The notes beneath the pieces are model-generated. The model saw only the letters and a program-made list of their open reading frames with translations, did no database searches and was not told the DNA's origin. Shown here one piece after another: positions 30,005 through 37,799 of a DNA stretch of 64,000 bases (positions within the stretch are counted from its first letter, which is position 1; every line of letters starts with the position of its first letter). Made by a program: the position numbers and the translations under genes. Source of the DNA: JBGSTR01 sp963707135 (GTDB taxonomy: Bacteria > Pseudomonadota > Gammaproteobacteria > Chromatiales > Chromatiaceae); the NCBI GenBank assembly GCA_963707135.1, contig CAVPOY010000009.1:1-64000 (forward strand), written 5' to 3'.

Positions 30005-30946
30005 TCAGGCTTCGCTCAGCGTGTGCAGCGTAATCTCGGGCGGGCAGTTGAGCCGGGCATTGACGACGGACGTTCCAGCGCCCACCGACGTGTAGCCGAG
30101 CATGCCGTGGTAGCGCCAGGATCCGGCGGCCATTCGGCGTGGACAGCGCGCGTCCCAGGTGATCGGAACGCTTCCCGGAAGGCAGATCTGGCCGCCGTGG
30201 GTGTGGCCGCAGAGCATGACGTCGAAGGCCGAATGGGCGGCGTGCTGGTAGACCTCCGGCGTGTGAGACAGCAGCAGCGCGACGGCCTCCTGCGGTATGC
30301 CGGCCGACGCCTTGTCGATGTTGTGGACCTGGTAGTAGTGGGCGTCATCGATCCCGGCCAGGTGGATCGAGCGCCCGCCGCGCTCCAGCTCGACGCTCTC
30401 GTTCAACAGGACACGGATTCCCAGGGCCTCCAGCCCCGGAACCATGCGGATACTGTCATGGTTGCCCAGGATCGCGAAAATCTCACCTTCGAGCCGTTCG
30501 CGAATGATGGCCATCCCCTCCAGCGTTGGCTCGTAAGGACCAAAGGTGCGGGCCCGGTAGTCCCCGGTCAGCACGCAGAGATCGTAGTCAAGATCGCTGA
30601 TCAACCTGGCGAGCGCCTCGGTGTTTCGCGGAGCCATATCCACGTGAAGGTCGCTCAGGTGAAGAAGGCGAAAGCCCTCGAAGGGAGCGGGCAAACCCGG
30701 AATGCCTAGCCTGTTGTGCCGAACGCCAATCGCGCAGGCATTGCGCTGGGCGCGTCCGTAGAGCCCGCTGAGGCGGAGACAGGAACGGATGAACCCATGG
30801 ACCGAGTACCAGTTCTCCGGGTAGAAGAAATGCGCGCCGCGGCGGTTGAAGACGAAGACCTCGTGGTCCTCCTCGAGGCCGAGCCGCCGCTGCAGGTGGG
30901 TGCGGCCGACACGCTCCCGCAAGGCTTCAAGCTCGATGGCGTTCAC
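30005..30946 (-). CDS. Calcineurin-like metallophosphoesterase, YaeI/YkuE type
   Basis: 313 aa. All metal-ligand motifs are present in order: LLHLSDLHVDM, LTGDYRAR, ILGNHDS, LLLSHTP and LCGHTHGGQICLPG. The first about 95 residues form an extra region (RRGAHFFYPENWYSVHGFIR) without signal peptide or membrane helix. Substrate unknown; relatives act on phosphodiesters including UDP-sugar-linked lipids. Convergent with the CarS-like gene, 7 nt apart. Confidence 0.9.
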   Translation of the reverse strand: MNAIELEALRERVGRTHLQRRLGLEEDHEVFVFNRRGAHFFYPENWYSVHGFIRSCLRLSGLYGRAQRNACAIGVRHNRLGIPGLPAPFEGFRLLHLSDLHVDMAPRNTEALARLISDLDYDLCVLTGDYRARTFGPYEPTLEGMAIIRERLEGEIFAILGNHDSIRMVPGLEALGIRVLLNESVELERGGRSIHLAGIDDAHYYQVHNIDKASAGIPQEAVALLLSHTPEVYQHAAHSAFDVMLCGHTHGGQICLPGSVPITWDARCPRRMAAGSWRYHGMLGYTSVGAGTSVVNARLNCPPEITLHTLSEA

Positions 30947-31177
30947 AAGATTCCGAGGACGCTGCGGCTAATCGGGAGATCGGACGCGGGTCTCCCGCGG
31001 GTTGCCGATCAAACGCCCCACCGACGGGACCGGCGGTGCTCTGCAGACCCTGTTTGAACCAGGCGACACGAAAAAGCTCTCGGCGTTCTTGTCCTGGTAG
31101 CCAGGGTCTGGTTAGCCGCCATGGCGTCGGAGCCCGCGACTTTCCGGACATTCGCTCCCTGAGCAATGGTGCCCACG

Positions 31178-33067
31178 TCAACCGATTTCTCCTTCGACCG
31201 TGCCGCGGCGGGTGCGTCCGAATAGAAGTCTCGCACCCTGAGCCGGCAGATCCACGAACAGCGTCTCAGAGTCCCGAGCAATCGGACCCGGGTCGAGCAA
31301 ATCAACTAAGTCTTCCGGCAACCAGGGCAGACTCCCAAGCCAGACGGTCAGGTCCAGGCAGGGCCGTCGGGACCTATTTATCAATAAAATCAGAACCTCA
31401 GCTTCATCAAAACGCGCAAACCCGAAACAGTCCCCGTTTGCAGTCAGCGTCTGGTAGGCCCCTCGCCGTAACACCGGGTGGGACCGGCGCAGGTGAGCCA
31501 GGCGTTGTACAAAGTCGCGCAGATTTCGATTCCAGTGGTCCGGGTCCCAATCGAAGCAGGCGCGGTTGTACGGGTCATTGGCAGCGGTCATGCCGATCTC
31601 ATCACCGTAGTACAGACAGGGTACGCCGGGGTAGACGAACAGCAGCAGAAGGGCGAGACGCATCAGCGCCTGGTCCTCCCCGATCAGGGTCAGGAATCGA
31701 GCCGTATCGTGGGAGCCAAGGAGGTTGAGCTGGCAGAGCTGATTCGAAAAAGGCACGCGGGAGCGAGCGTCGGTAAGCCAGCCGTCCAGTTCTGCGGCAT
31801 CGATGCTAATGGGGTGGTAGTTGACGTCCTGGCCTGCCAGGAAGGCCCGAACCGGGAAGGCAAAGCCGTAGTAGTTCATCGCGCCGTCCTCCAAGTCCCC
31901 CTGGAGCCAGCGCGTGGCCTCGAAGAAGTGCTCGCCAAGGACGTAGGCCTGCGGGTTCTCTTCCTTGATGGCCCTGCGCAACGCAGAGAGCACCCCCGCG
32001 TTGTTCCGCGCCCCGGTTCCCTCGCCAATCATGTGTGCCACGTCAATGCGCCAGCCGTCAGCGGCGTAGGGCGTGCGCAGCCAGCGGCGGGCGATGGCAT
32101 CCGGTGCACCGAAGAAGTAGTCCTGGGCCAACGGCTCGGCGAAATCCAACACCGGAAGGACCTTTGAGCCCAACCACGAATGATAGCTTTCGGGATCTGC
32201 CGGGTCCGCAAAGCTATAGACCGCCCGGAAGGGCGAGCGCGGGTCCTGATAAGCACCGGCTTGGGGATGGGTGGCCCAGCGATTGAACCATGGGTGGGTG
32301 TCGGAGGTGTGATTGAACACCGCATCCAGCAAGAACCGCATGCCGCGGTCAGCGGTAGCCGCCCGCAGATCGGCGAGCGCTTGGTCGCCGCCGAGGTGCG
32401 GATCCACATGTTCGAAATCCTCGATGTCGTACTTATGCACGCTCGGAGAGGTGAATACCGGGTTCAGATAGAGCGCGGTGACCCCGAGATCCTGCAGGTA
32501 GTCGAGTGACTTCCGTATCCCCACCAGGTCCCCGCCAAAGAACTCCGTATTCGGTTGTCGTGGATCGATCGGCGCTCCCCAGGGTTTGTTTCGGACTGGC
32601 CCATCACCGGGCCGGATCTCGGGCGCCGCCGGCGGATCCAGCGCCGGGTCCCCGTTTCGGAAGCGCTCCGGGAAAATCTGATAGAAGACTTGATCCGGCA
32701 CCCAATCTGGCGGGCGATCGTCGAGGCGGAGTCGAAATGACCGTTCGCGCAACGGCATGCGCGGACTCTGTCCAGCGGCGTCCAGCCACCATTGGCAATC
32801 CGGCCAGAGCACCTTGAAGGCGTAGTAGGTCAAGGGGTCGGACGGGTTCGGGGACAACGCTGACTGGTAGACGCGCCACGCGGCGCCCGGTCCAGGAAGA
32901 CCGAGCTCTTCCATCGGTAGGAGCTGTTCCTCGTTGTCGGGTTCCAGGCGCAGGAAGACGTCGCTCGGCCGAGCGTCGGCGCGCAACCAGAGGCGAGCCT
33001 TGACCTGTCCCTTATCGAGGTGAAGGAAAGGCTCGACCTGATGGTGAACAAGCCTGGGTGCTGTCAT
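31178..33067 (-). CDS. GH13 alpha-glycosidase, MalZ/neopullulanase-like
   Basis: 629 aa. An N-terminal beta domain (VKARLWLRADARPSDVFLRLEP) is typical of maltodextrin glucosidases and neopullulanases. It is followed by the GH13 barrel: VFYQIFPERFRNGDP, region I DAVFNHTSD, region II GWRIDVAHM with the nucleophile Asp, region III YVLGEHFFE with the acid/base Glu, and region IV NLLGSHDTARF. C-terminal beta domain ends at 31178. No signal peptide, so it probably trims maltodextrins or glycogen fragments in the cytoplasm. No sugar transporter gene is adjacent. Confidence 0.9.
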   Translation of the reverse strand: MTAPRLVHHQVEPFLHLDKGQVKARLWLRADARPSDVFLRLEPDNEEQLLPMEELGLPGPGAAWRVYQSALSPNPSDPLTYYAFKVLWPDCQWWLDAAGQSPRMPLRERSFRLRLDDRPPDWVPDQVFYQIFPERFRNGDPALDPPAAPEIRPGDGPVRNKPWGAPIDPRQPNTEFFGGDLVGIRKSLDYLQDLGVTALYLNPVFTSPSVHKYDIEDFEHVDPHLGGDQALADLRAATADRGMRFLLDAVFNHTSDTHPWFNRWATHPQAGAYQDPRSPFRAVYSFADPADPESYHSWLGSKVLPVLDFAEPLAQDYFFGAPDAIARRWLRTPYAADGWRIDVAHMIGEGTGARNNAGVLSALRRAIKEENPQAYVLGEHFFEATRWLQGDLEDGAMNYYGFAFPVRAFLAGQDVNYHPISIDAAELDGWLTDARSRVPFSNQLCQLNLLGSHDTARFLTLIGEDQALMRLALLLLFVYPGVPCLYYGDEIGMTAANDPYNRACFDWDPDHWNRNLRDFVQRLAHLRRSHPVLRRGAYQTLTANGDCFGFARFDEAEVLILLINRSRRPCLDLTVWLGSLPWLPEDLVDLLDPGPIARDSETLFVDLPAQGARLLFGRTRRGTVEGEIG

Positions 33068-33294
33068 GCCTTTCCCTCATCGCCTGGCTGGACGGAAAGC
33101 GAGCGGTCGTCGATTGACCATGATAACCCGCGCACCCGGCCACAGACGGTGTCTGTTTCGCTCGAGCCCTCGGCGAATTCTGCCTACCGCACCCTGTCGA
33201 CAGGTGTGGAAAGATATTCGGCGCCAGGGCGCCGTCCGAATCAAGGTCAGCCTGTCGGCAGTCGCTGTCTCGGCGGCGAATACGTTGCTTTCGA

Positions 33295-33381
33295 GCCCAA
33301 CGCCAGCCATAACCGGACCCAAAAAGCAGAGCAACGAAGGAGCGGCGCTTTTTGGGGTCCGAGTTTATGGCATTGTTATGT
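33295..33381 (-). repeat. Integron attC recombination site
   Basis: On the minus strand the site runs from ACATAAC (R'' side, 33375-33381) to GTTGGGC (33295-33301), which fits the GTTRRRY core consensus. Between them GCCATAA (L'') and TTATGGC (L') pair, followed by a stem of CGGACCC/AAAAAGC against GCTTTTTGGGGTCCG with unpaired extrahelical bases, the usual attC architecture. Length is 87 bp. The abiV stop codon TAA overlaps ACATAAC, as is common in gene cassettes. Confidence 0.82.
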
Positions 33382-33957
33382 GTTTCTAACTTGCTCGAAC
33401 AATGCATCGGTAATATCATCCATTTCATAGGAATGATTGGTTAAACCAACAAGAGCGTCATCAAATACCTCTATAGCTAACAGTAAAAGCGACCGGGCCA
33501 GCTTTTTATCCACCTTTTCAGATGGGATTGCGAACTTTCCTTTTTCTCTTTGAAAATAGAGGGCGTCTTCTCTGATTTGTACGAAACCTGCATTTTGAGC
33601 CATGTTCATGACACGCTGCAACTCGCCCTCGCCAAGAGCATCTTCCAAGCGCTGCCCCATCAGAACGGTAGGCATGGCCGCAAGTTGATGTTTCGTTTTG
33701 TGGTCTCTGAATATGTTGCGGCCATTTTTATTAGGATGCTTTCCATCGGTAAAAGAGCCAATGTGGGCTTTTGCAACCTCTTCACATGCTGTGATGCTCA
33801 AGAAAGCTGAACTCGAATAGCTTCCGCGCGCATACAGAGCGCATGAGTCTTGTATCAACTGGACTATACGATCAATTGCTTTATCTAGTTCCTCAGCACT
33901 TTGGATTAGATTACTATCTGTTCTTACCATGCCTTGAATAAATTCAAATACCTCCAT
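33376..33957 (-). CDS. AbiV-family abortive-infection protein (integron cassette gene)
   Basis: 193 aa, helical. The segment DRIVQLIQDSCALYARGSY followed by SAFLSITACEEVAKAHIGS fits the AbiV pattern (repeated small helices, GSY.SA..L...A.EE..KA). AbiV in Lactococcus blocks phage translation; a defence role here is inferred from the family. The gene is clearly AT-richer than its neighbours, and its codons differ from the rest of the window. It is flanked by GTTATGT (33976-33982, plus strand ACATAAC) upstream and an attC downstream, so it is a single mobile gene cassette. GAGGATAGGG lies before the ATG. No integrase gene is in the window. Confidence 0.85.
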   Translation of the reverse strand: MEVFEFIQGMVRTDSNLIQSAEELDKAIDRIVQLIQDSCALYARGSYSSSAFLSITACEEVAKAHIGSFTDGKHPNKNGRNIFRDHKTKHQLAAMPTVLMGQRLEDALGEGELQRVMNMAQNAGFVQIREDALYFQREKGKFAIPSEKVDKKLARSLLLLAIEVFDDALVGLTNHSYEMDDITDALFEQVRNT

Positions 33958-33975
33958 GCCCTATCCTCTATTTAC

Positions 33976-33982
33976 ACATAAC
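33976..33982 (-). other. Cassette upstream boundary, core site GTTATGT
   Basis: Minus-strand GTTATGT lies just before the abiV ribosome site and is the exact complement of the ACATAAC that opens the downstream attC. In an excised circular cassette these two would form the complete R''/R' pair, so this marks the 5' insertion point. Confidence 0.75.
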
Positions 33983-34504
33983 TACAGTTGGACGGACGAA
34001 GCGCCGGATATACCTGCCGTCCGGCGAGAGTCGATAAAAAACTTGCACGGACTGCCAATGACTTGAGCGCGGCTGTTGCGTGCAATTTTAGTGAGATTAA
34101 CGGCCATCTGGTCGGATAAACGGACTTGGTAGGTGGATCGGCCGTCTATTCCTCCGTTACGACCGGTTTGCCGGCCTTACTTTCGCCCATTGGGTCAGGG
34201 CCTTGCGTTGGGACGCCGACGCGACTTTCACCCGATATTGCAGCGAACACGTGGCTCGGTTCGGCGTGCAGAAGATAAAGCATCCGTGCGGTTGGTCGGC
34301 GACGTATTTGCCCGAGCGTCGGGAGCCGTTGCCGCACCGGACCAGGGACGACCGACGGCGGGCGAACGATCTTGCCGGTTAGCTCCGGTCTCGGCTGACT
34401 GCACCCCGCCGGAGGAACGGGTAACATCGGCTCCGCGAAAATCAAACCGGTACGGGGGCGTGCTGACCCTCGACGATCGCGGCCGATTGGACAAGGGAAC
34501 CACA
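33983..34504. other. Intergenic region between cassette and hisG
   Basis: About 520 bp with no recognisable gene. The open frame upstream of hisG (from 34133) has no protein-like features. A short hairpin (CGCCGGA at 34002-34008 with its complement at 34020-34026) lies where a preceding attC or attI might be expected, but no matching core boxes are seen. The hisG promoter should be in the second half. Confidence 0.4.
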
Positions 34505-35377
34505 ATGAACAAGCTCAAGCTCGGAATCCCCAAGGGCAGCCTGGAGGCCAGCACCATCGCGCTGTTCGACCAGGCCGGCTGGCGTATCTCGCCGCGCTCG
34601 CGCAACTACTACCCGGATATCGACGACCCGGAGATCGCCTGCGCCCTGGTGCGCGCCCAGGAGATGGCGCCCTACGTCGCGAACGGCACCCTGGACCTCG
34701 GGCTGACCGGTCTCGACTGGATACTGGAGACCGAGGCCGAGGTCACGGAGATCTGCACGCTGACCTACTCGAAGAGCTCGAATCAGCCGAGCCGCTGGGT
34801 CCTGGTGGTGCCCCAGGATTCCCCGATCCGCCGCGCGGAGGACCTGGACGGCAAGAAGGTCGCGACCGAGCTGGTCGGCTACACCCGCCGCTACCTGGCC
34901 GGCCGCGGGGTCCAAGCGCAGGTTGAATTCAGCTGGGGCGCGACCGAGGCCAAGGTGGTCGAGGGGCTGGTCGATGCCGCGGTCGAGATCACCGAGACCG
35001 GCAGCACTATCCGCGCCCACGGGCTGCGGATCGTCGAGGACATGCTGTTGACCGAAACGCGTCTGATCGCCAACCCGTCCGCGTTCGACGACCCCTGGAA
35101 GCGGGGGAAGATCGAGCAGATCGCCCTGATGCTCCAGGCCGCGCTGGCGGCGCGACACAAGGTGGCGCTCAAGCTCAACGTCGCCGCCGAGGACCTCGAC
35201 CGCGTGGTCGCGCTGCTTCCGAGCCTGCACGCGCCGACCGTCAGCCATCTCTACGATCGCCAGTGGCTCGCCGTCGAGACCATTGTCGACGCCCAGGGCG
35301 TTCGGGAGCTGATCCCCCGGCTGCGCGCGGCCGGGGCGCAGGGGATTCTGGAGTACGAGCTGCGCAAGATGATCTGA
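34505..35377 (+). CDS. hisG: ATP phosphoribosyltransferase, long form
   Basis: 290 aa from the ATG at 34505 (MNKLKLGIPKGSLEAST), with AAGGGA as ribosome site; the open frame extends upstream but only this start fits. First enzyme of histidine synthesis (ATP plus PRPP). DLGLTGLDWILE and the PRPP-binding stretch VDAAVEITETGSTIRAHGLRI are visible. The C-terminal about 75 residues (LKLNVAAEDLDRVVALLPSLHAPTVSHL) form the ACT-like regulatory domain, so this is the HisZ-independent, histidine-inhibited form. No other his genes follow. Confidence 0.95.
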   Translation: MNKLKLGIPKGSLEASTIALFDQAGWRISPRSRNYYPDIDDPEIACALVRAQEMAPYVANGTLDLGLTGLDWILETEAEVTEICTLTYSKSSNQPSRWVLVVPQDSPIRRAEDLDGKKVATELVGYTRRYLAGRGVQAQVEFSWGATEAKVVEGLVDAAVEITETGSTIRAHGLRIVEDMLLTETRLIANPSAFDDPWKRGKIEQIALMLQAALAARHKVALKLNVAAEDLDRVVALLPSLHAPTVSHLYDRQWLAVETIVDAQGVRELIPRLRAAGAQGILEYELRKMI

Positions 35378-35464
35378 GGCCGTGCCCACGGACCGCAGCC
35401 GCCGACTCGCGCGCGGCCTGAAAGGCGCCGACGGTCATTCGCGGCCGCGAAACGGCTCGCGCGA

Positions 35465-36898
35465 ATGAGCACCCGGGTGCACGTGCGGCCGCTGTTGCAG
35501 GTGGCCCGCCCGGCGGTCGTCTGCCGCCACCTCGGCCAGCTCGCGCTGGTGCTCGCGGCCTTGCTCACGGTACCCGCCGTCTTCGCGGCCGCCACGGCGG
35601 ACTGGACGCTCGCGGGGCGGCTCGTGCTGGCCGCCGTGCTCCCCGCGCTGGCGATCGGGGTCTGCTCGCGCCTGCCCGCCGGTCAGCGGCCGCTGCAGGT
35701 CAACGAGGCGCTGGCGGTCACGGCCCTGGCGTTCCTGCTCGCGTCCGCGCTGCTGGTCTACCCGCTGATGACGGCGGGCCTGTCGCCGCTGGACGCCTGG
35801 TTCGAGGCGACATCGGGCGTCACCACCACGGGGCTCAGCATGGTCACGGACCCGCAGAGCCGGTCCGCCGGGTTCCTGTTCGCCCGCGGCTGGGCGCAAT
35901 GGTTCGGTGGCCTGGGCATCGTCGTCCTGTCCCTCGCACTGGCCGCCGGTCGGGTCGCGGACATGCGCCGTCTCGCCGATCCCGGCATGGACGAGGAGGA
36001 CCTGGCGCAGGGCGCACGGCTCCACGCCCGCCGCGTCCTGGTGCTGTACGCGGCGTTGACCATCGGCGGCTTCCTGCTCGTCTGGGCGGCGGGCCCCTCC
36101 CCGCTCCAGGCGCTGATCCATACCCTGAGCGCGATCTCCACCGGCGGCTTCTCCAGCCAGGCGGACGGCCTGGCGGGGTTCAGCCGCGAGGCCCAGCTCG
36201 CTCTGTTGCTGGTGGCGCTGCTCGGCGCGCTGCCTCTCGGCCTGATCTACACCGCCTACGCCCGCGGTACCCGGGGGCTCCTTCACGACCCCGAGGTACG
36301 GGCACTGGCGATCGCCATCCTGGCGGTCACCGCCGGGCTCTGGCTCCTCGGACGGCTGACGCCGGCGGACGCCCTGCTGCAGGCGCTTTCCGCCCAGACC
36401 ACGACGGGCTTCTCCACCGTCGACATCGCCGCTCTCGATCCCGGCGCGAAATGGGTCTGCATCCTGTCGATGGCGGCCGGCGGCGGTGTCGGCTCGACCG
36501 CCGGCGGCGTCAAGCTGCTGCGGCTTCTGGTGCTGATACGGGTGATTCAGCTCGCGGTGCTGAGGGCCCAGGTGCCGCGTCACGCGGTCCTCACGCCGCG
36601 GCTCGGCGAGCACGCGATCGACCCGCGCCAGACGGAGCACGCGTTGCTCCTGATCCTGCTGTTCGTGCTGGTGATCCTGGTCTCCTGGCTGCCGTTTCTG
36701 GTGGCGGGGTACCCACCGCTCGACGCGCTGTTCGAGGTGGTGTCCGCGGTAGGGACGGTCGGGCTCTCGACCGGCATCACGGGACCGCAGCTCGAGTCCG
36801 GGCTCAAGCTGGTGCTGGGCCTCGACATGCTGCTCGGGCGTCTGGAGATCATCGCCCTGCTGGTGCTCGTGTATCCTGGGACCTGGCACAAACGCTGA
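35465..36898 (+). CDS. TrkH-type potassium transporter, membrane subunit
   Basis: 477 aa, polytopic. Four selectivity-filter segments characteristic of the SKT (TrkH/KtrB) superfamily are present: SGVTTTGLSM (about 119), ISTGGFSS (about 225), QTTTGFSTVD (about 312) and VGTVGLSTGI (about 430). It would pass K+ (or Na+) across the inner membrane, gated by a cytoplasmic KTN protein, encoded by the next gene 94 nt downstream. Confidence 0.93.
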   Translation: MSTRVHVRPLLQVARPAVVCRHLGQLALVLAALLTVPAVFAAATADWTLAGRLVLAAVLPALAIGVCSRLPAGQRPLQVNEALAVTALAFLLASALLVYPLMTAGLSPLDAWFEATSGVTTTGLSMVTDPQSRSAGFLFARGWAQWFGGLGIVVLSLALAAGRVADMRRLADPGMDEEDLAQGARLHARRVLVLYAALTIGGFLLVWAAGPSPLQALIHTLSAISTGGFSSQADGLAGFSREAQLALLLVALLGALPLGLIYTAYARGTRGLLHDPEVRALAIAILAVTAGLWLLGRLTPADALLQALSAQTTTGFSTVDIAALDPGAKWVCILSMAAGGGVGSTAGGVKLLRLLVLIRVIQLAVLRAQVPRHAVLTPRLGEHAIDPRQTEHALLLILLFVLVILVSWLPFLVAGYPPLDALFEVVSAVGTVGLSTGITGPQLESGLKLVLGLDMLLGRLEIIALLVLVYPGTWHKR

Positions 36899-36992
36899 GC
36901 TTTAAGGGCGCAATCGAACCGCCGAGGCGCGAACATCGCCCGGGTTTCGAGCCGTGCAATCGGCGCATGTCTCTTGTTGACCGGAGTCCAAG

Positions 36993-37799
36993 ATGCGTTT
37001 CGTCCTCGTCGGCTGCGGGTCCCTGTCTGTACTAACCGGCCGGATGCTCGCCGAGCGCGGGCACGAGGTCGTGCTGATCGAGCGGGACCGGGACACGATA
37101 GACCTGCTCAACGACGAACTGGACATCGGTTTCATCCATGGCGACGGAACTCGGCCGGCCATCCTCAGGGAGGCGGACCCCGAGGCCACGGACCTGCTCT
37201 TCTGCCTCACCCGCGACGATCAGGCGAACATCATCGCCAGCCTGGTGGCGCGGTCGCTGGGCTACCGCCGCGTGGTGACCAAGATCGAGGACCCGGAGCT
37301 TGAGCACATCTGCACCGAGCTCGGGCTGGCCGACTCCCTGGTACCGATGCACACGGTCGGCCGGTATCTGGCGGACATGGCCGAGGGCCAGGATATCATC
37401 GAGCTCTCGGACATCCTGCGTGGAGACGCGCGGGTGTTCTCTTTTCGCGTCCAGGCCGACGCGGCCGTTCCACTCGCCGATCTCGAGCTCACCGACGACG
37501 CCCGCGCCATTTGCGTCTACCGCAACGGCAAGGACCTGATGTTCGCCGAGCCGGATCTGCGCCTCGAGCCCGGCGATGAGGTGGTGGTTCTGGTGCGCGC
37601 GAAGCACCTGAAGGCGCTGAGCGAACGGTTCGGGTGCGCCGAAGGGGCGTCTACCGGGTCACTACCAACGCGCCGGTGTGAGGGCGTCGTAGTCCGGCTC
37701 GAAACCCGCCGCCAGAAACTGCTCGCGCAATCCCGAATCCAGCGCCGGTTGGCCGTCGATCTGCCGGATCAGCAGGCGCTTTCGTCCCGCGGCCGGTAG
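36993..37799 (+). CDS. TrkA-like KTN (RCK) regulatory subunit
   Basis: 268 aa. N-terminal Rossmann domain (MRFVLVGCGSLSVLTGRMLAERGH, IERDRDTIDLLND, IHGDGTRPAILREA) binds NAD(H)/ATP; TrkA_C follows (VPLADLELTDDARAICVYRNG, LEPGDEVVVLVRAKHL). It has one KTN unit, so it should work as a multimer on the TrkH-type channel. Domain homology ends near residue 220; the last about 48 residues (from EGASTGS) read through the 3' end of lhr in antisense, suggesting the original stop was lost or the protein has a neutral tail. Confidence 0.9.
   Translation: MRFVLVGCGSLSVLTGRMLAERGHEVVLIERDRDTIDLLNDELDIGFIHGDGTRPAILREADPEATDLLFCLTRDDQANIIASLVARSLGYRRVVTKIEDPELEHICTELGLADSLVPMHTVGRYLADMAEGQDIIELSDILRGDARVFSFRVQADAAVPLADLELTDDARAICVYRNGKDLMFAEPDLRLEPGDEVVVLVRAKHLKALSERFGCAEGASTGSLPTRRCEGVVVRLETRRQKLLAQSRIQRRLAVDLPDQQALSSRGR

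Noticed and set aside
33077..33334. An 85-codon frame beside the attC site, considered as a second cassette gene
   Set aside because: It begins inside the attC, has no downstream attC and runs against the glycosidase gene start; no protein-like pattern.
33983..34504. A second attC or an attI with integrase upstream of the abiV cassette
   Set aside because: Only a short hairpin is present; no matching RYYYAAC/GTTRRRY pair and no integrase-like reading frame could be read.
34133..34504. A 124-residue N-terminal extension of HisG
   Set aside because: HisG begins at 34505 with a good AAGGGA ribosome site; the extension lacks similarity and is compositionally unlike protein.
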